Shown in pieces: positions 9,066 through 17,593 of a stretch of 64,000 bases of DNA. Location: assembly GCF_029167105.1 (NCBI RefSeq), contig NZ_JARFML010000005.1, positions 248,001 through 312,000 of the forward strand, read 5' to 3'. Every line of letters begins with the position of its first letter. Positions within the stretch are counted from its first letter, which is position 1. Under the pieces are notes generated by a model. The model had not been told where the DNA came from. It made no database searches and saw only the letters and a list, made by a program, of their open reading frames with translations. This DNA is from Bradyrhizobium yuanmingense (lineage in GTDB: Bacteria > Pseudomonadota > Alphaproteobacteria > Rhizobiales > Xanthobacteraceae). The translations under genes were made by a program, and so were the position numbers.

Positions 9066-10504
9066 GATGCGGACTCCAGGGATTTGCCGGTCACGCTCTT
9101 CGCGATCTGCGCGACCAGTTCGATGGCGACCTGTTCCTTGGTCATCGCCGGCCAGGAATCAACTGCAATCTCGCCGTCCTGCGCACCGGTCTTGCGGCTG
9201 AGCAGGTGGACCGTGTTGCGGTCGCCGCCCATCACGCCGGTGGCGGGCGAGACGTCGTTGGCGACGATCCAGTCGCAGCCCTTGCGCGCGAATTTTGCTT
9301 TGGCGTTGTCGATGAGGTGCTCGGTCTCGGCGGCAAAACCGATCACGAGCCTCGGGCGCTTGTCGGTGAGCTTGGAGATGGTGGCGAGAATGTCGGGGTT
9401 CTCGACCAATTGCAGCGGCGGCATGCCGGCCGCGGTCTTCTTCAGCTTTTGCTCGCCTTCATTGGCGACGCGCCAATCGGCGACCGCGGCGGCGAAGATC
9501 GCAACGTCAGCGGGGAGTGCGGCCTCGACCTGCTCCAGCATCTGCCGCGCCGATTCGACATGCTTCACCGTCACGCCCGGGGGATCGTCGAGGTCGACCG
9601 GACCGCTCACCAGAGTAACCTCGGCGCCCGCGGCCTGCGCAGCGGCGGCAATGGCAAAGCCCTGCTTGCCGGAGGAACGGTTGGCGATATAGCGCACGGG
9701 GTCGATCGCCTCGTGGGTGGGACCGGCGGTGATCAGCACGCGCTTGCCGGCGAGGGGCTTCGGCGTCGGCGGCCGCAGCAGGCGCTCGGCGGCATTGGCG
9801 ATCTCGATGGCTTCCGACATACGGCCCGTTCCGGCTTCGCCGGCTTCGGCCATCTCGCCTGCATTCGGGCCGATCAGCACAACGCCGTCGCGCTGGAGCT
9901 GCGCGACGTTGCGGCGCGTCGCCGCGTTGCTCCACATCAGCGGATTCATCGCCGGGGCCAGCAGCACCTTGCGGTTGGTCGCGAGCAGGATGGCGCTGGC
10001 GAGATCGTCGGCATGACCGTTCGCCATCTTCGCCATCAGGTCGGCCGTGGCCGGCGCCACCACGATCAGGTCGCAGTCGCGCGCGAGGCGAATATGGCCG
10101 GCATCGAACTCGCTCTGCGGGTCGAACAGGTCGGTATAAACGCGCTCATGCGACAGGGCGCTCGCGGCCAGCGGCGTCACGAATTGCTGCGCCGCCTTGG
10201 TCAGCACGCAGCGGACCTCGATACGGCGCTCCTTCAGCCTGCGGATCAGGTCGAGCGACTTATAGGCCGCGATCCCGCCGCCGATGATCAGGGTGACGCT
10301 GGCCTCGGGAAGGGCGCCGGTGCGCTGCGGCGTCGGGGCGGCGTAGGGCACCGCAAACGGCGTCAGCGGCTCCTCGCGGCCCTCGATCAGCTCCCGCAGG
10401 ATGACCCGGACCTCCTCCTCGACCGACCTGTGGTTCTTGGCCGATCGCAGCCGCAGATAGGTTTTGACGGCGTCGTCGAGCTTGCGGATGGTCAGGCTTG
10501 CCAT
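9062..10504 (-). CDS. coaBC: CoaBC (phosphopantothenoylcysteine decarboxylase / phosphopantothenate-cysteine ligase) with N-terminal FitA-like RHH domain
   Basis: Bifunctional coenzyme A synthesis enzyme. CoaC is the flavoprotein decarboxylase part ([24 protein letters not shown]). CoaB is the CTP-dependent ligase part ([24 protein letters not shown]). Unusually, about 45 residues precede CoaC, beginning [20 protein letters not shown]. This is a ribbon-helix-helix domain of the FitA/VapB antitoxin type, with its DNA-binding beta strand at SLTIRKL. I choose the ATG at 10504 (480 residues) because GGAGG lies 5 bases upstream of it. The in-frame ATG at 10519 has no such site. Two palindromes overlapping the promoter region lie immediately upstream, suggesting autoregulation. 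ubiB ends 71 bp upstream. Confidence 0.93.
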   Translation of the reverse strand: MASLTIRKLDDAVKTYLRLRSAKNHRSVEEEVRVILRELIEGREEPLTPFAVPYAAPTPQRTGALPEASVTLIIGGGIAAYKSLDLIRRLKERRIEVRCVLTKAAQQFVTPLAASALSHERVYTDLFDPQSEFDAGHIRLARDCDLIVVAPATADLMAKMANGHADDLASAILLATNRKVLLAPAMNPLMWSNAATRRNVAQLQRDGVVLIGPNAGEMAEAGEAGTGRMSEAIEIANAAERLLRPPTPKPLAGKRVLITAGPTHEAIDPVRYIANRSSGKQGFAIAAAAQAAGAEVTLVSGPVDLDDPPGVTVKHVESARQMLEQVEAALPADVAIFAAAVADWRVANEGEQKLKKTAAGMPPLQLVENPDILATISKLTDKRPRLVIGFAAETEHLIDNAKAKFARKGCDWIVANDVSPATGVMGGDRNTVHLLSRKTGAQDGEIAVDSWPAMTKEQVAIELVAQIAKSVTGKSLESAS

Positions 10505-10523
10505 GACGCCCTCCGGCATGGAA

Positions 10524-10563
10524 TGATAGCGATGCTATCACTCACGTGATTGCAATGCAATCA
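10524..10563 (-). promoter_or_regulatory. Twin 17-bp palindromes over the putative coaBC promoter (candidate RHH operator)
   Basis: TGATAGC-gat-GCTATCA (10524-10540) and TGATTGC-aat-GCAATCA (10547-10563) are two perfect 7-bp inverted repeats with 3-bp spacers, separated by 6 bp. The separator lies in the palindrome TCACGTGA. On the minus strand they span a promoter-like TTGCAT-N17-TAGCAT (10560 to 10532). GCTATCA/TGATAGC resembles the half-sites described for gonococcal FitA. The site begins 20 bp upstream of the chosen coaBC start. Function is inferred. Confidence 0.65.
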
Positions 10564-10575
10564 AGCTTTTGGCCA

Positions 10576-12150
10576 TCATAGGTTCCGGACGGCAATCAGA
10601 ATCCCGATGAAGGTCGCGGCAATGATCCAGAGCGCCACGGTGCGCCAGCGGTTCTTGCGGCCTTCGCTGCGTCCCATCGCCGCGATGCTCTCCGGCGACA
10701 ACCTGATGCCCTCCCGCGTCATGGTCTCGAGCTGCTCGAGCACCTTCACCGACCGCTCGGCGATCTCAGGCAGGCGCATCAAGACCCGCGCGATGTCCCC
10801 GGTGCCGGCGAGCGCGCCCTCGATGCGGCCGATGGGTCCGAGATTGCGCTCGATCCATTCGCGCACCACGGGGTCGGCGATCCGCCAGATGTCGAGCTTG
10901 GGATCGAAGCCGCGCGCCACGCCCTCGACCACCACCATGGTCTTCTGCAGCAGGATCAGCTCGGGCCGCGTCGTCATGTCGAACAGGCCGGTGACCTCGA
11001 GCAGCAGCGTGAGCAGCCGCGCCATCGAGATCTCTTCCGCCGTGCGGTTGTGGATCGGCTCGCCGATGGCGCGGATGGCTTGCGCAAAATTCTCGACCGA
11101 ATGATGCGCGGGCACATAGCCGGCCTCGAAATGCACCTCGGCCACGCGGCGATAATCGCGGGTGATGAAGCCGAGCAGGATCTCGGCGAGGAAGCGCCTC
11201 TCCTTCATGCCGAGCCGGCCCATGATGCCGAAATCGACCGCGACGAGGCGGCCGGCGTCATCGAGGAACAGATTGCCCGGATGCATGTCGGCGTGGAAGA
11301 AGCCGTCACGCAGCGCGTGGCGCAGGAAGCTCTGGATCACCTTGCGGCCGAGATCGGGCAGATCGACCCGGGCCTCGGCGAGGCGCTTGTGATCGTTCAG
11401 CGCGATGCCGTCGATCCATTCCATCGTCAGCACGTTGTGCGTGGTGCGGTCCCAGTCGACGGCGGGCACGCGGAAATCGGGATCGTCGCGCGTGTTCTCC
11501 GCCATCTCCGACAGCGCGGCAGCCTCTAACCGCAGGTCCATCTCCATCGCGACCGAGCGCGACATGGTGTTGATGACCTCGATCAGGCGCAGGCGCCGCG
11601 CCTCGGCCGAATAGGCCTCTGCCTTGTGCGCGACGTAGAAGAAATCGGAGAGATCGCGGCGGAAGCGCGCGGCGACGTTGGGTCTCAGCACCTTGATCGC
11701 GACGGACTTGCGGATGCCGTCGCGCACCACCTCGCCGCGATGCACCTGCGCGATCGAGGCCGCCGCGACCGGCGGGCCGAAGCTCACAAAGATGTCCGTC
11801 AGCGGCCGTTCCAGCGAGGTCGCGATCGTGGCCTCGGCTTCCTGCTGCGGAAACGGCGGCAGGCGGTCCTGCAGGCTTTCGAGATCGCGCGCAATGATGA
11901 CGCCGACCACGTCGGGGCGCGTGGCCAGGAACTGGCCGAGCTTGAGATAGGCCGGGCCCATCCGCGTCAGCGCGCGCGAGATCCGCGGTCCCTGCTTGGC
12001 GCCACGGCGCTCGATGATGCGCGCCAGCTTCAGCGCGAGCTGTCCCGGCGGCGGCACCAGGCTCGGATCGACCGCGCCGAACACGCCTTCGTGCGCAAAC
12101 ACGAACGCGGCGCGGATCAGGCGCGCAATGTGGGTGACGGCAGAGATCAC
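10576..12150 (-). CDS. ubiB: UbiB, ubiquinone biosynthesis ADCK/ABC1-family atypical kinase
   Basis: A 524-residue UbiB-family protein needed for ubiquinone synthesis at the membrane. It was long annotated as 2-polyprenylphenol 6-hydroxylase, but the family is now seen as an ATPase/kinase-like accessory factor. It shows the family's KxGQ motif ([12 protein letters not shown]), the Ala-rich loop followed by [10 protein letters not shown], the catalytic-loop [10 protein letters not shown] and the DFG-like [10 protein letters not shown] hydrophobic helix at the C-terminus ([17 protein letters not shown]) would anchor it in the membrane. Its start overlaps the ubiE stop by 4 bp, so the two are translationally coupled. 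Confidence 0.95.
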   Translation of the reverse strand: MISAVTHIARLIRAAFVFAHEGVFGAVDPSLVPPPGQLALKLARIIERRGAKQGPRISRALTRMGPAYLKLGQFLATRPDVVGVIIARDLESLQDRLPPFPQQEAEATIATSLERPLTDIFVSFGPPVAAASIAQVHRGEVVRDGIRKSVAIKVLRPNVAARFRRDLSDFFYVAHKAEAYSAEARRLRLIEVINTMSRSVAMEMDLRLEAAALSEMAENTRDDPDFRVPAVDWDRTTHNVLTMEWIDGIALNDHKRLAEARVDLPDLGRKVIQSFLRHALRDGFFHADMHPGNLFLDDAGRLVAVDFGIMGRLGMKERRFLAEILLGFITRDYRRVAEVHFEAGYVPAHHSVENFAQAIRAIGEPIHNRTAEEISMARLLTLLLEVTGLFDMTTRPELILLQKTMVVVEGVARGFDPKLDIWRIADPVVREWIERNLGPIGRIEGALAGTGDIARVLMRLPEIAERSVKVLEQLETMTREGIRLSPESIAAMGRSEGRKNRWRTVALWIIAATFIGILIAVRNL

Positions 12151-12908
12151 AAACGCCAGCCCGAATGCAGTGCGACGATGCCGCCGGAGAGCGTCTGCCA
12201 GCTGACGCGGGCAAAGCCGGCCTCGCGGATCATGTCGGCGAAGGCGGCCGGCTTTGGAAATTTGCGAATGGACTCGACGAGATATTGGTATGATTCGGCG
12301 TCGCCCGTGACCATGCGCCCGAGCGGCGGGATCACTTTGAACGAGAACAGATCATAGAGCTTGTCGAGGCCGGGCATCTCGACGGTGGAGAATTCCAAAC
12401 ACAGGAAGCGGCTGCCGGGCCTCAGCACGCGATAGGCCTCGCGCAGCGCAAGGTCGATCCGCGGCACGTTGCGGATGCCGAAAGCGATCGTGTAGGCATC
12501 GAAGCTGCGGTCGGCGAAGCCGAGCGCCTCGGCGTTGCCTTCGACGAAATCGACCTGGGTGTCCAAATGACGCTTGGCGGCGCGTTCGCGCCCCACGGCC
12601 AGCATGTCCGGGTTGATGTCGCACACCGTGGCGTGGAAGCCGGGGCCGGCTGCCTTGGCGGCGCGGAACGAGATGTCGCCGGTGCCGCCGGCGACGTCAA
12701 GCAGCGCGAACGGCCGGTCGCCCCTCGGCGGATCCAGCGCGGTGATCATGATGTCTTTCCAGACCCGGTGCAGGCCGCCGGACATCAGGTCGTTCATCAG
12801 ATCATAGCGCGACGCCACGCTGTGAAACACATCGTTCACCAGCGTCTGCTTGTCCCCGAGGGGAACGTCCCTGAAGCCAAAATGCGTGGTTTCGCCCGGC
12901 CGATCCAT
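12147..12908 (-). CDS. ubiE: UbiE, demethylmenaquinone/2-methoxy-6-polyprenyl-benzoquinol C-methyltransferase
   Basis: A 253-residue SAM-dependent class I methyltransferase that adds the ring C-methyl group in ubiquinone synthesis. The SAM-binding loop is [16 protein letters not shown]. The UbiE signatures [17 protein letters not shown] and the later [18 protein letters not shown] are present. It heads the ubiE-ubiB pair and is divergent from mutM across an 81-bp gap, the common rhizobial order mutM / ubiE-ubiB-coaBC-dut. No oddities are seen. Confidence 0.97.
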   Translation of the reverse strand: MDRPGETTHFGFRDVPLGDKQTLVNDVFHSVASRYDLMNDLMSGGLHRVWKDIMITALDPPRGDRPFALLDVAGGTGDISFRAAKAAGPGFHATVCDINPDMLAVGRERAAKRHLDTQVDFVEGNAEALGFADRSFDAYTIAFGIRNVPRIDLALREAYRVLRPGSRFLCLEFSTVEMPGLDKLYDLFSFKVIPPLGRMVTGDAESYQYLVESIRKFPKPAAFADMIREAGFARVSWQTLSGGIVALHSGWRL

Positions 12909-12989
12909 TACTCTACTCCACTCGGCGGACCATAGCCTGCCCGCCGCAATGGCGCTATCACACCGCCCTCATAAGGTGAATGCCCGACC

Positions 12990-13871
12990 ATGCCTGAATT
13001 GCCCGAAGTCGAGACCGTCCGCCGCGGCCTTCAGCCCGTGATGGAGGGTGCGAAAATCCTCGACGCTGAGGCCCGCCGGCCGGATTTGCGCTTTCCGTTC
13101 CAGCCCGACTTCGTGGCCCGGCTCAAGGGGCAGGTCGTCACGGGCCTCGGGCGCCGTGCAAAATATCTCGTGGCCGATCTCGCCTCCGGCGACGTGCTCC
13201 TGATGCATCTGGGCATGTCGGGCTCGTTCCGCGTCATCAAGCCGGACAACGAGGCTCAGCCCGGCGAGTTTCACTATCCAAAGGCCAAGGATTCCGCCCA
13301 CGACCACGTGCTGTTTCGGATGTCCTCGGGCGCCGACATCGTCTTCAACGATCCGCGCCGCTTCGGATACATGAAAGTGATTGCGCGTGGCGCGCTCGAA
13401 GACGAGCCGCTGCTGCGCGGCCTCGGCCCCGAGCCGCTCGGCAACGAATTCGACGCCGCGATGCTGGCGCGCTCCTGCCAAGGCAAGACCACGAGCCTGA
13501 AGGCCGCGCTGCTCGACCAGCGCGTGGTGGCCGGGCTCGGCAACATCTATGTCTGCGAGGCGCTGCACCGCTCGCATCTGTCGCCGCGGCGCATTGCTGC
13601 GACGCTATCCACCAAGAAGGGCGAGCCGACGGATCATGCCAAGCGCTTGGTCGGTGCGATCCACACCGTGCTGAACGATGCCATCAAGGCCGGCGGCTCC
13701 AGCCTGCGCGATCACCGCCAGACCACCGGCGAGCTCGGCTATTTCCAGCACTCGTTCAAGGTCTACGACCGCGAAGGCGAAAAATGCACGACGCCGCGTT
13801 GCGGCGGCACGGTGAAGCGCTTCACGCAGAACGGCCGGTCGACGTTCTGGTGCCCGAAATGTCAGAAGTGA
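12990..13871 (+). CDS. mutM: Formamidopyrimidine-DNA glycosylase (Fpg/MutM)
   Basis: A 293-residue base-excision repair enzyme that removes 8-oxoguanine and formamidopyrimidines and cleaves the abasic site. After Met removal the N-terminus is [13 protein letters not shown], with the catalytic Pro and Glu. The helix-two-turn-helix region includes [17 protein letters not shown]. The C-terminal zinc finger has CTTPRC and CPKC. The start is fixed by the need for Pro at position 2. It is divergent from ubiE. The downstream 175 bp up to the convergent ParA-like gene contains part of a dispersed repeat. Confidence 0.98.
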   Translation: MPELPEVETVRRGLQPVMEGAKILDAEARRPDLRFPFQPDFVARLKGQVVTGLGRRAKYLVADLASGDVLLMHLGMSGSFRVIKPDNEAQPGEFHYPKAKDSAHDHVLFRMSSGADIVFNDPRRFGYMKVIARGALEDEPLLRGLGPEPLGNEFDAAMLARSCQGKTTSLKAALLDQRVVAGLGNIYVCEALHRSHLSPRRIAATLSTKKGEPTDHAKRLVGAIHTVLNDAIKAGGSSLRDHRQTTGELGYFQHSFKVYDREGEKCTTPRCGGTVKRFTQNGRSTFWCPKCQK

Positions 13872-13930
13872 CCATCGGGATTGCCGCAGAGAGACCGTGA
13901 GTCTCGGCGAGGGCGACGATCTCACCCCGC

Positions 13931-13992
13931 CGTCATTGCGAGCGCAGCGAAGCAATCCGGCCGGGCTGGTGGCCGGACTGCTTCGTCGCTCG
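13931..13992. repeat. Dispersed palindromic repeat, family C (CGTCATTGCGAGCG type)
   Basis: Begins CGTCATTGCGAGCGCAGCGA then AGCAATCCGG and returns as CCGGACTGCTTCGTCGCTCG, forming an imperfect inverted repeat. A fuller copy lies at 44351-44437. It sits between the convergent mutM and ParA-like genes and could act as an mRNA end structure for both. Confidence 0.8.
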
Positions 13993-14046
13993 GGCTCTTT
14001 CACCGGATGGCGAAGAGCCCGGCTGTCGTCCGAGCGATCGCTCCGC

Positions 14047-14790
14047 TCAGGACGCCAGTGTCGTGGTCTCGTCCGCGGCCTGTTCTGCGGCGATCTGCAG
14101 CATGCCGTGCGCAGCCGAGATGACCTGGTCGATCAGGACATTGGTGGTGGCTTCGAGCTCGAGCCGGGTCTCGATCCAGCGCCACAGGCCGCGGATCTCG
14201 TCCGCCGATTTTCCGTTCGGGGCGAATTCACTCACGGCAAGGCCGCTCGCAAGCGCGTCCTGGTGATCGTTGCGCATCACGATCAGCGGACGCGCGAGCA
14301 CATCAGCAAGATCGAGCGCGGCTTCCTCGGCGAGCGCGGTCGCGGCGTTGTCGATGCGCTGGCCGCGGATCGGCGTCTGGTTGAGCACGAAGCTGTAAGG
14401 CCGCTTCCAAGCGCGGGCGACGCTGAGCGTCGAGACGGTCGCCTCGATGTCGGCGACGCTGGGACGGGCCGGGATCAGGCAGAGGTCGGAATGGCGGATC
14501 GCGGCCGTGGTGGCGGCGCTGAGGCCGGCCGCGGTGTCGATGATCGCGATCTGGAGGCCGCTATCGGCAAGCATCTTGAGACGCGGCGCGATGTCGGCGG
14601 CGTGATAGATCGGCTCGACGACGAGATCGTCGGTCAAGCGGCGGCGCTGCCAGTTGGAGAGGGTGCCCTGCGGGTCGGTCTCGATCAGGCGGACGGTGAA
14701 GCCGGCCTGCTTGGCAGCCACTGCGAGTCCGACGGCGAGCGTGCTCTTGCCGCTGCCCCCCTTTTGGGTGGCCAGTACGATCGTGTGCAT
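14047..14790 (-). CDS. Orphan ParA/MinD-family ATPase
   Basis: A 247-residue P-loop ATPase of the ParA/MinD superfamily. The deviant Walker A is KGGSGKS at residues 10-16, with the signature Lys at 10; Ser replaces the more usual Val at the fourth position. The second motif is RLIETDPQGTLSNW and the Walker B-like strand is IAIIDTAAG. There is no adjacent ParB and no parS-like site that I could see, so it is probably not the chromosome-partition ParA. Such orphan ParAs position other cargos, but the cargo here cannot be told from the sequence. It stands alone between repeat-bearing gaps. Confidence 0.85.
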   Translation of the reverse strand: MHTIVLATQKGGSGKSTLAVGLAVAAKQAGFTVRLIETDPQGTLSNWQRRRLTDDLVVEPIYHAADIAPRLKMLADSGLQIAIIDTAAGLSAATTAAIRHSDLCLIPARPSVADIEATVSTLSVARAWKRPYSFVLNQTPIRGQRIDNAATALAEEAALDLADVLARPLIVMRNDHQDALASGLAVSEFAPNGKSADEIRGLWRWIETRLELEATTNVLIDQVISAAHGMLQIAAEQAADETTTLAS

Positions 14791-15160
14791 TGAAGATCAA
14801 TCCTTTGGAGTGCTGGGTCAGGAAAACGCCACGCGAACGTGCATCGCTTCTGGATGCTGAGCGCTTCTCGCTCAGGACGTGCCGGCCCGATCCAAAGGGG
14901 ATCGCGGAGGTCCGAATCAACGGTAATGATGGTGGCGGAATCGCGAATGCCAGCGAATCCGTACCACTACCGGCTCCGTAGTCGTACGTAAGGCGCATGT
15001 GCAACCGTGCCCCGGACAAAGCGCAGCGCGATAGCGATGCGCTGCAGAGCCGGGGCCCCGAAGCCGCTTGCTCGGAATTTGAGGACGCACGGGTCTCAGC
15101 GGGGCGGCATTTCATGCCGCACCGCGTCCGGGACACGAGGATGGAGACGTCGGCAGCGCC
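14791..15160. other. 370-bp gene-free stretch: ParA-like promoter side and a dispersed repeat
   Basis: I see no convincing gene. The right part (15006-15137) is a dispersed repeat listed separately. The left part holds the upstream region of the ParA-like gene. It includes TCCGTAGTCGTACGTAAGG (14974-14992), with the palindromic core TCGTACG, whose role is unknown. Confidence 0.5.
15006..15137. repeat. Dispersed repeat, CGTGCCCCGGACAAAGCGCAGC type
   Basis: The ends CGTGCCCCGGAC and GTCCGGGACACG are inverted repeats of each other. Internal arms GCGCAGCGCGATAGCG and GCGGGGCGGCATTTCATGCC give further hairpins. It lies downstream of the trypsin-fold gene. Only this copy is in the window. The type resembles intergenic repeats I associate with Bradyrhizobium; that is recollection, not a search. 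Confidence 0.65.
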
Positions 15161-16519
15161 CTACTTCCGCACGCAGATCACGCGCACGACGGCGGCCTTG
15201 GCATCGGTGGACGTGCCATTCGCGGCGACCCCGTTCGCCTTCAGAAATCCGCGCACCGCCTCGGCGGAGACCATCAAAGCCTGTGACGCCGGGATCGAGG
15301 TCGCAGGTCCTGCGACCATGGCCGGCTTCAGCAGCGCGACGCCGGCGAACTTGCCGTCGGCGTCGACGGCCGGGCTGCCGGAGAAGCCGACCGCCGGCGG
15401 CGGCGAGAGCGTGGAATTGCTGCTCATCGCCGGCGTCAACGCGGCCTTGAGGCTCGACACCGCGGCCGCGCCACCCTGGCTTTGCGGGTCGGCGATGCCG
15501 ACGACATCGACATTGGTCTTCGCGGCCCCTCCGGCGAGGCTGAGCGGCTTCAGGTCGCGCGCGCCGTAGACATGCAGCAGCGCGAGATCGCGCTCCTTGT
15601 CCTCGGCGAGACGGTCGGCGCTGCCATGGCCGGCGATCGTGATCGCAAGGCAGCCGTCGGTGACGAGGCGGTCGGTGACGATCGCGCCGTCCTCGCTGAC
15701 GACGATGCCGGTGCCGTATTCGACGTTCCGGCGCGGCGGCGGCCCGGCCAGCGGCCCCGACGGAAACGCGTTGAACGCGCTCGACATCGCGATCACGACC
15801 GGCTCGACAGTATTCTCCGTCGCCTGGTCGTAGAGGATCGTCATGGTGCGGACCTCGTCGCCCTTGAAGCTGCCGCGGACGTAGAACTTCTTCAGGCCCT
15901 GCAAGCCCGACAGCACGAAGAAGTCGGGCTTCACCACGGTGTACTCGACCTTGCGCCCGGACGGCTCCTTTTCGAGATCGGCGAGCTTGGCCGAGGTTGG
16001 GTTCGTCTCCTTGCGCCGGCTGAGAACCACCTGCACCGTCCCTGTCGGCGAGGTCCATTTCGAGCCGTTGGCGTCGCTTGCCTGCTGCGGCACCAGCTTG
16101 CCGGGAATGCCGAGCCGGGCGCCGCTGGTCGGCTCCGTCACGATCTTCCAGCCGACGCTCTCCTGCTTCTTGCGTGCCGCATCGGCGAGCGCGGTGCGCT
16201 CCTGCGGATTGAGCACGCCGGTCGGCTTGCCGCCCTTGGCCTTCTGGTACTCCTTGATGGCGTTGACCATGCGTTCGCTGACGTCGCCGGTGATGGCGCC
16301 GTTATATTGTCCGACCCAGGCGAGGTCGGACTGCAGCGCCAGCCGCTCGGCTTTTGCCATGGCATCGGCGGTCGCCGACGGGGTCTGCATTGCGGGAGGT
16401 TGGACCGGGACGGTCTGTACCGTTTTCGGCTTGGTGCCGGCGACGGGCGATGTGGTCATCTGGGCGTTCGCGCCCGTGGCGGCCGTAAACATCAAGGTTG
16501 CCGCAAGCATCGATCTCAT
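15161..16519 (-). CDS. Exported trypsin-fold protein with N-terminal peptidoglycan-binding-like region, probably catalytically impaired
   Basis: About 452 residues with an N-terminal signal peptide (MRSMLAATLMFTAATGANA), a PG-binding-like segment (ITGDVSERMVNAIKEYQKAK) and a C-terminal trypsin-like beta-barrel. The barrel has GTGIVVSEDGAIVTDRLV, DLALLHV and VGFSGSPAVD. In active HtrA/trypsin relatives the first motif carries the catalytic His (TNxHVV). Here the corresponding residues are TDRLV, so the His appears lost, while the Asp (DLALL) and the presumed Ser (FSGSP) remain. It is likely periplasmic; function is unknown. I start at the Met preceding the signal peptide (16519). The frame stays open to 16597, but that would put 26 extra residues before the signal. 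Confidence 0.75.
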   Translation of the reverse strand: MRSMLAATLMFTAATGANAQMTTSPVAGTKPKTVQTVPVQPPAMQTPSATADAMAKAERLALQSDLAWVGQYNGAITGDVSERMVNAIKEYQKAKGGKPTGVLNPQERTALADAARKKQESVGWKIVTEPTSGARLGIPGKLVPQQASDANGSKWTSPTGTVQVVLSRRKETNPTSAKLADLEKEPSGRKVEYTVVKPDFFVLSGLQGLKKFYVRGSFKGDEVRTMTILYDQATENTVEPVVIAMSSAFNAFPSGPLAGPPPRRNVEYGTGIVVSEDGAIVTDRLVTDGCLAITIAGHGSADRLAEDKERDLALLHVYGARDLKPLSLAGGAAKTNVDVVGIADPQSQGGAAAVSSLKAALTPAMSSNSTLSPPPAVGFSGSPAVDADGKFAGVALLKPAMVAGPATSIPASQALMVSAEAVRGFLKANGVAANGTSTDAKAAVVRVICVRK

Positions 16520-16638
16520 GACAAATCCAGCCAGCCCATTGAACGCCAAAACATTGAAAAGCGTGCCATTCAAGCACATCTCGTTGGTCGCGAACAACGT
16601 AGTGGTGGTTCAGGGCCGTAGAGGCCGCGAACTGAGAT

Positions 16639-16744
16639 CCTCATCCTGAGGAGCGGCCTCAAGGCCGCGTCTCGAAGGATGGCCGCGGCGAAATCGGGGC
16701 CCGCATGGTTCGAGACGGCGCTTTGCGCCTCCTCACCATGAGGG
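16639..16744. repeat. Dispersed repeat, CCTCATCCTGAGGAG type
   Basis: Starts CCTCATCCTGAGGAGCGGCC and ends with CGCCTCCTCACCATGAGG, giving a long imperfect inverted repeat. Internal arms are GGCCGCGTCTCGAAGGATGG and its counterpart CATGGTTCGAGACGGCG. It lies just upstream of the MoeB-like gene. This looks like another family of dispersed palindromes. Confidence 0.75.
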
Positions 16745-16780
16745 TTGAGAGCGGCGGCTTGGTAGGAGAGGCGTACGACG

Positions 16781-17584
16781 ATGCTGAGCCCGGACGAACT
16801 CGAACGCTATGCCCGCCACATCGTCCTGCGCGACGTCGGCGGCCCCGGCCAGGCCGCGCTGAAGCGGGCCTCGGTGCTGGTGATCGGCGCCGGCGGGCTC
16901 GGCGCGCCTGCGTTGATGTATCTGGCCGCCGCCGGCGTCGGCACGCTCGGCGTGGTCGACGACGACGTGGTGTCGCTGTCCAATCTGCAGCGCCAGGTGA
17001 TCCATACGACGCCCGACATCGGCCGGCACAAGGTCGAGAGTGCGGCCGAGCGGATCGCAGCGCTCAACCCACATGTCCGCTTCATCGGTCACGCCACCTG
17101 GCTCAACGCGGATAACGCGCTCAGCCTGATCGGCGATTACGACCTCGTGCTCGACGGCTCCGACAATTTCTCGACGCGCTATCTCGTCTCCGACGCCTGC
17201 TTCTTCGCCAAGCGGCCGCTGATCACTGCGGCGCTCGGCACCTTCGACGGCTCGCTCACCACCATCCGCGCGCATGAGACCAACGAGCAGGGCGAATTCA
17301 ATCCGACCTACCGCTGCCTGTTTCCGGAAGCGCCGCCGCCCGGCACGGTGCCGGCCTGTGCGGAGGCCGGCGTCATGGGCGCGCTCGCGGGCGTGCTCGG
17401 CTCGATGATGGCGCTGGAGGCGATCCGTGAGATCGTCGGCTTCGGCGACGGCCTCGTCGGCCGCCTCCTGATGATCGATACGCGCGCGATGCGCTTCGAG
17501 ACGCTGCGCTATTCACGCGATCCCGCCAATCCGCTCAACGGCGACGGGCCCGTGTTCGAGGATCTCAGCGTCCATCGCAGCTGA
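16781..17584 (+). CDS. moeB: MoeB/ThiF-family sulfur-carrier protein adenylyltransferase
   Basis: A 267-residue E1-like enzyme that adenylates the C-terminus of MoaD (molybdopterin synthesis) or ThiS. Its features are the ATP-binding GAGGLGAPALMYLAAAG, the DDDVVSLSNLQRQVIH motif, the catalytic-loop Asp (LVLDGSDNFSTRY) and the conserved Cys in PACAEAGVMG. The zinc site of classical MoeB, two CxxC pairs, is mostly missing: the first pair reads TYRC instead of CYRC, and the C-terminal pair reads NPLNG instead of CPVCG. No moaD or thiS is nearby, so substrate choice stays open. It stands alone, preceded by a dispersed repeat. Confidence 0.85.
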   Translation: MLSPDELERYARHIVLRDVGGPGQAALKRASVLVIGAGGLGAPALMYLAAAGVGTLGVVDDDVVSLSNLQRQVIHTTPDIGRHKVESAAERIAALNPHVRFIGHATWLNADNALSLIGDYDLVLDGSDNFSTRYLVSDACFFAKRPLITAALGTFDGSLTTIRAHETNEQGEFNPTYRCLFPEAPPPGTVPACAEAGVMGALAGVLGSMMALEAIREIVGFGDGLVGRLLMIDTRAMRFETLRYSRDPANPLNGDGPVFEDLSVHRS

Positions 17585-17593
17585 TTGCCGCGG

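Noticed and set aside
9062-10563. A free-standing antitoxin gene with a toxin partner at coaBC
   Set aside because: The RHH segment is in frame with CoaBC with no stop between, and no PIN-domain toxin frame follows, so this is a fusion, not a toxin-antitoxin pair.
14561-15136. 191-codon minus-strand frame across the start of the ParA-like gene
   Set aside because: It is out of frame with the ParA protein and its C-terminal part is an alternate frame of it; the upstream part runs through a dispersed repeat.
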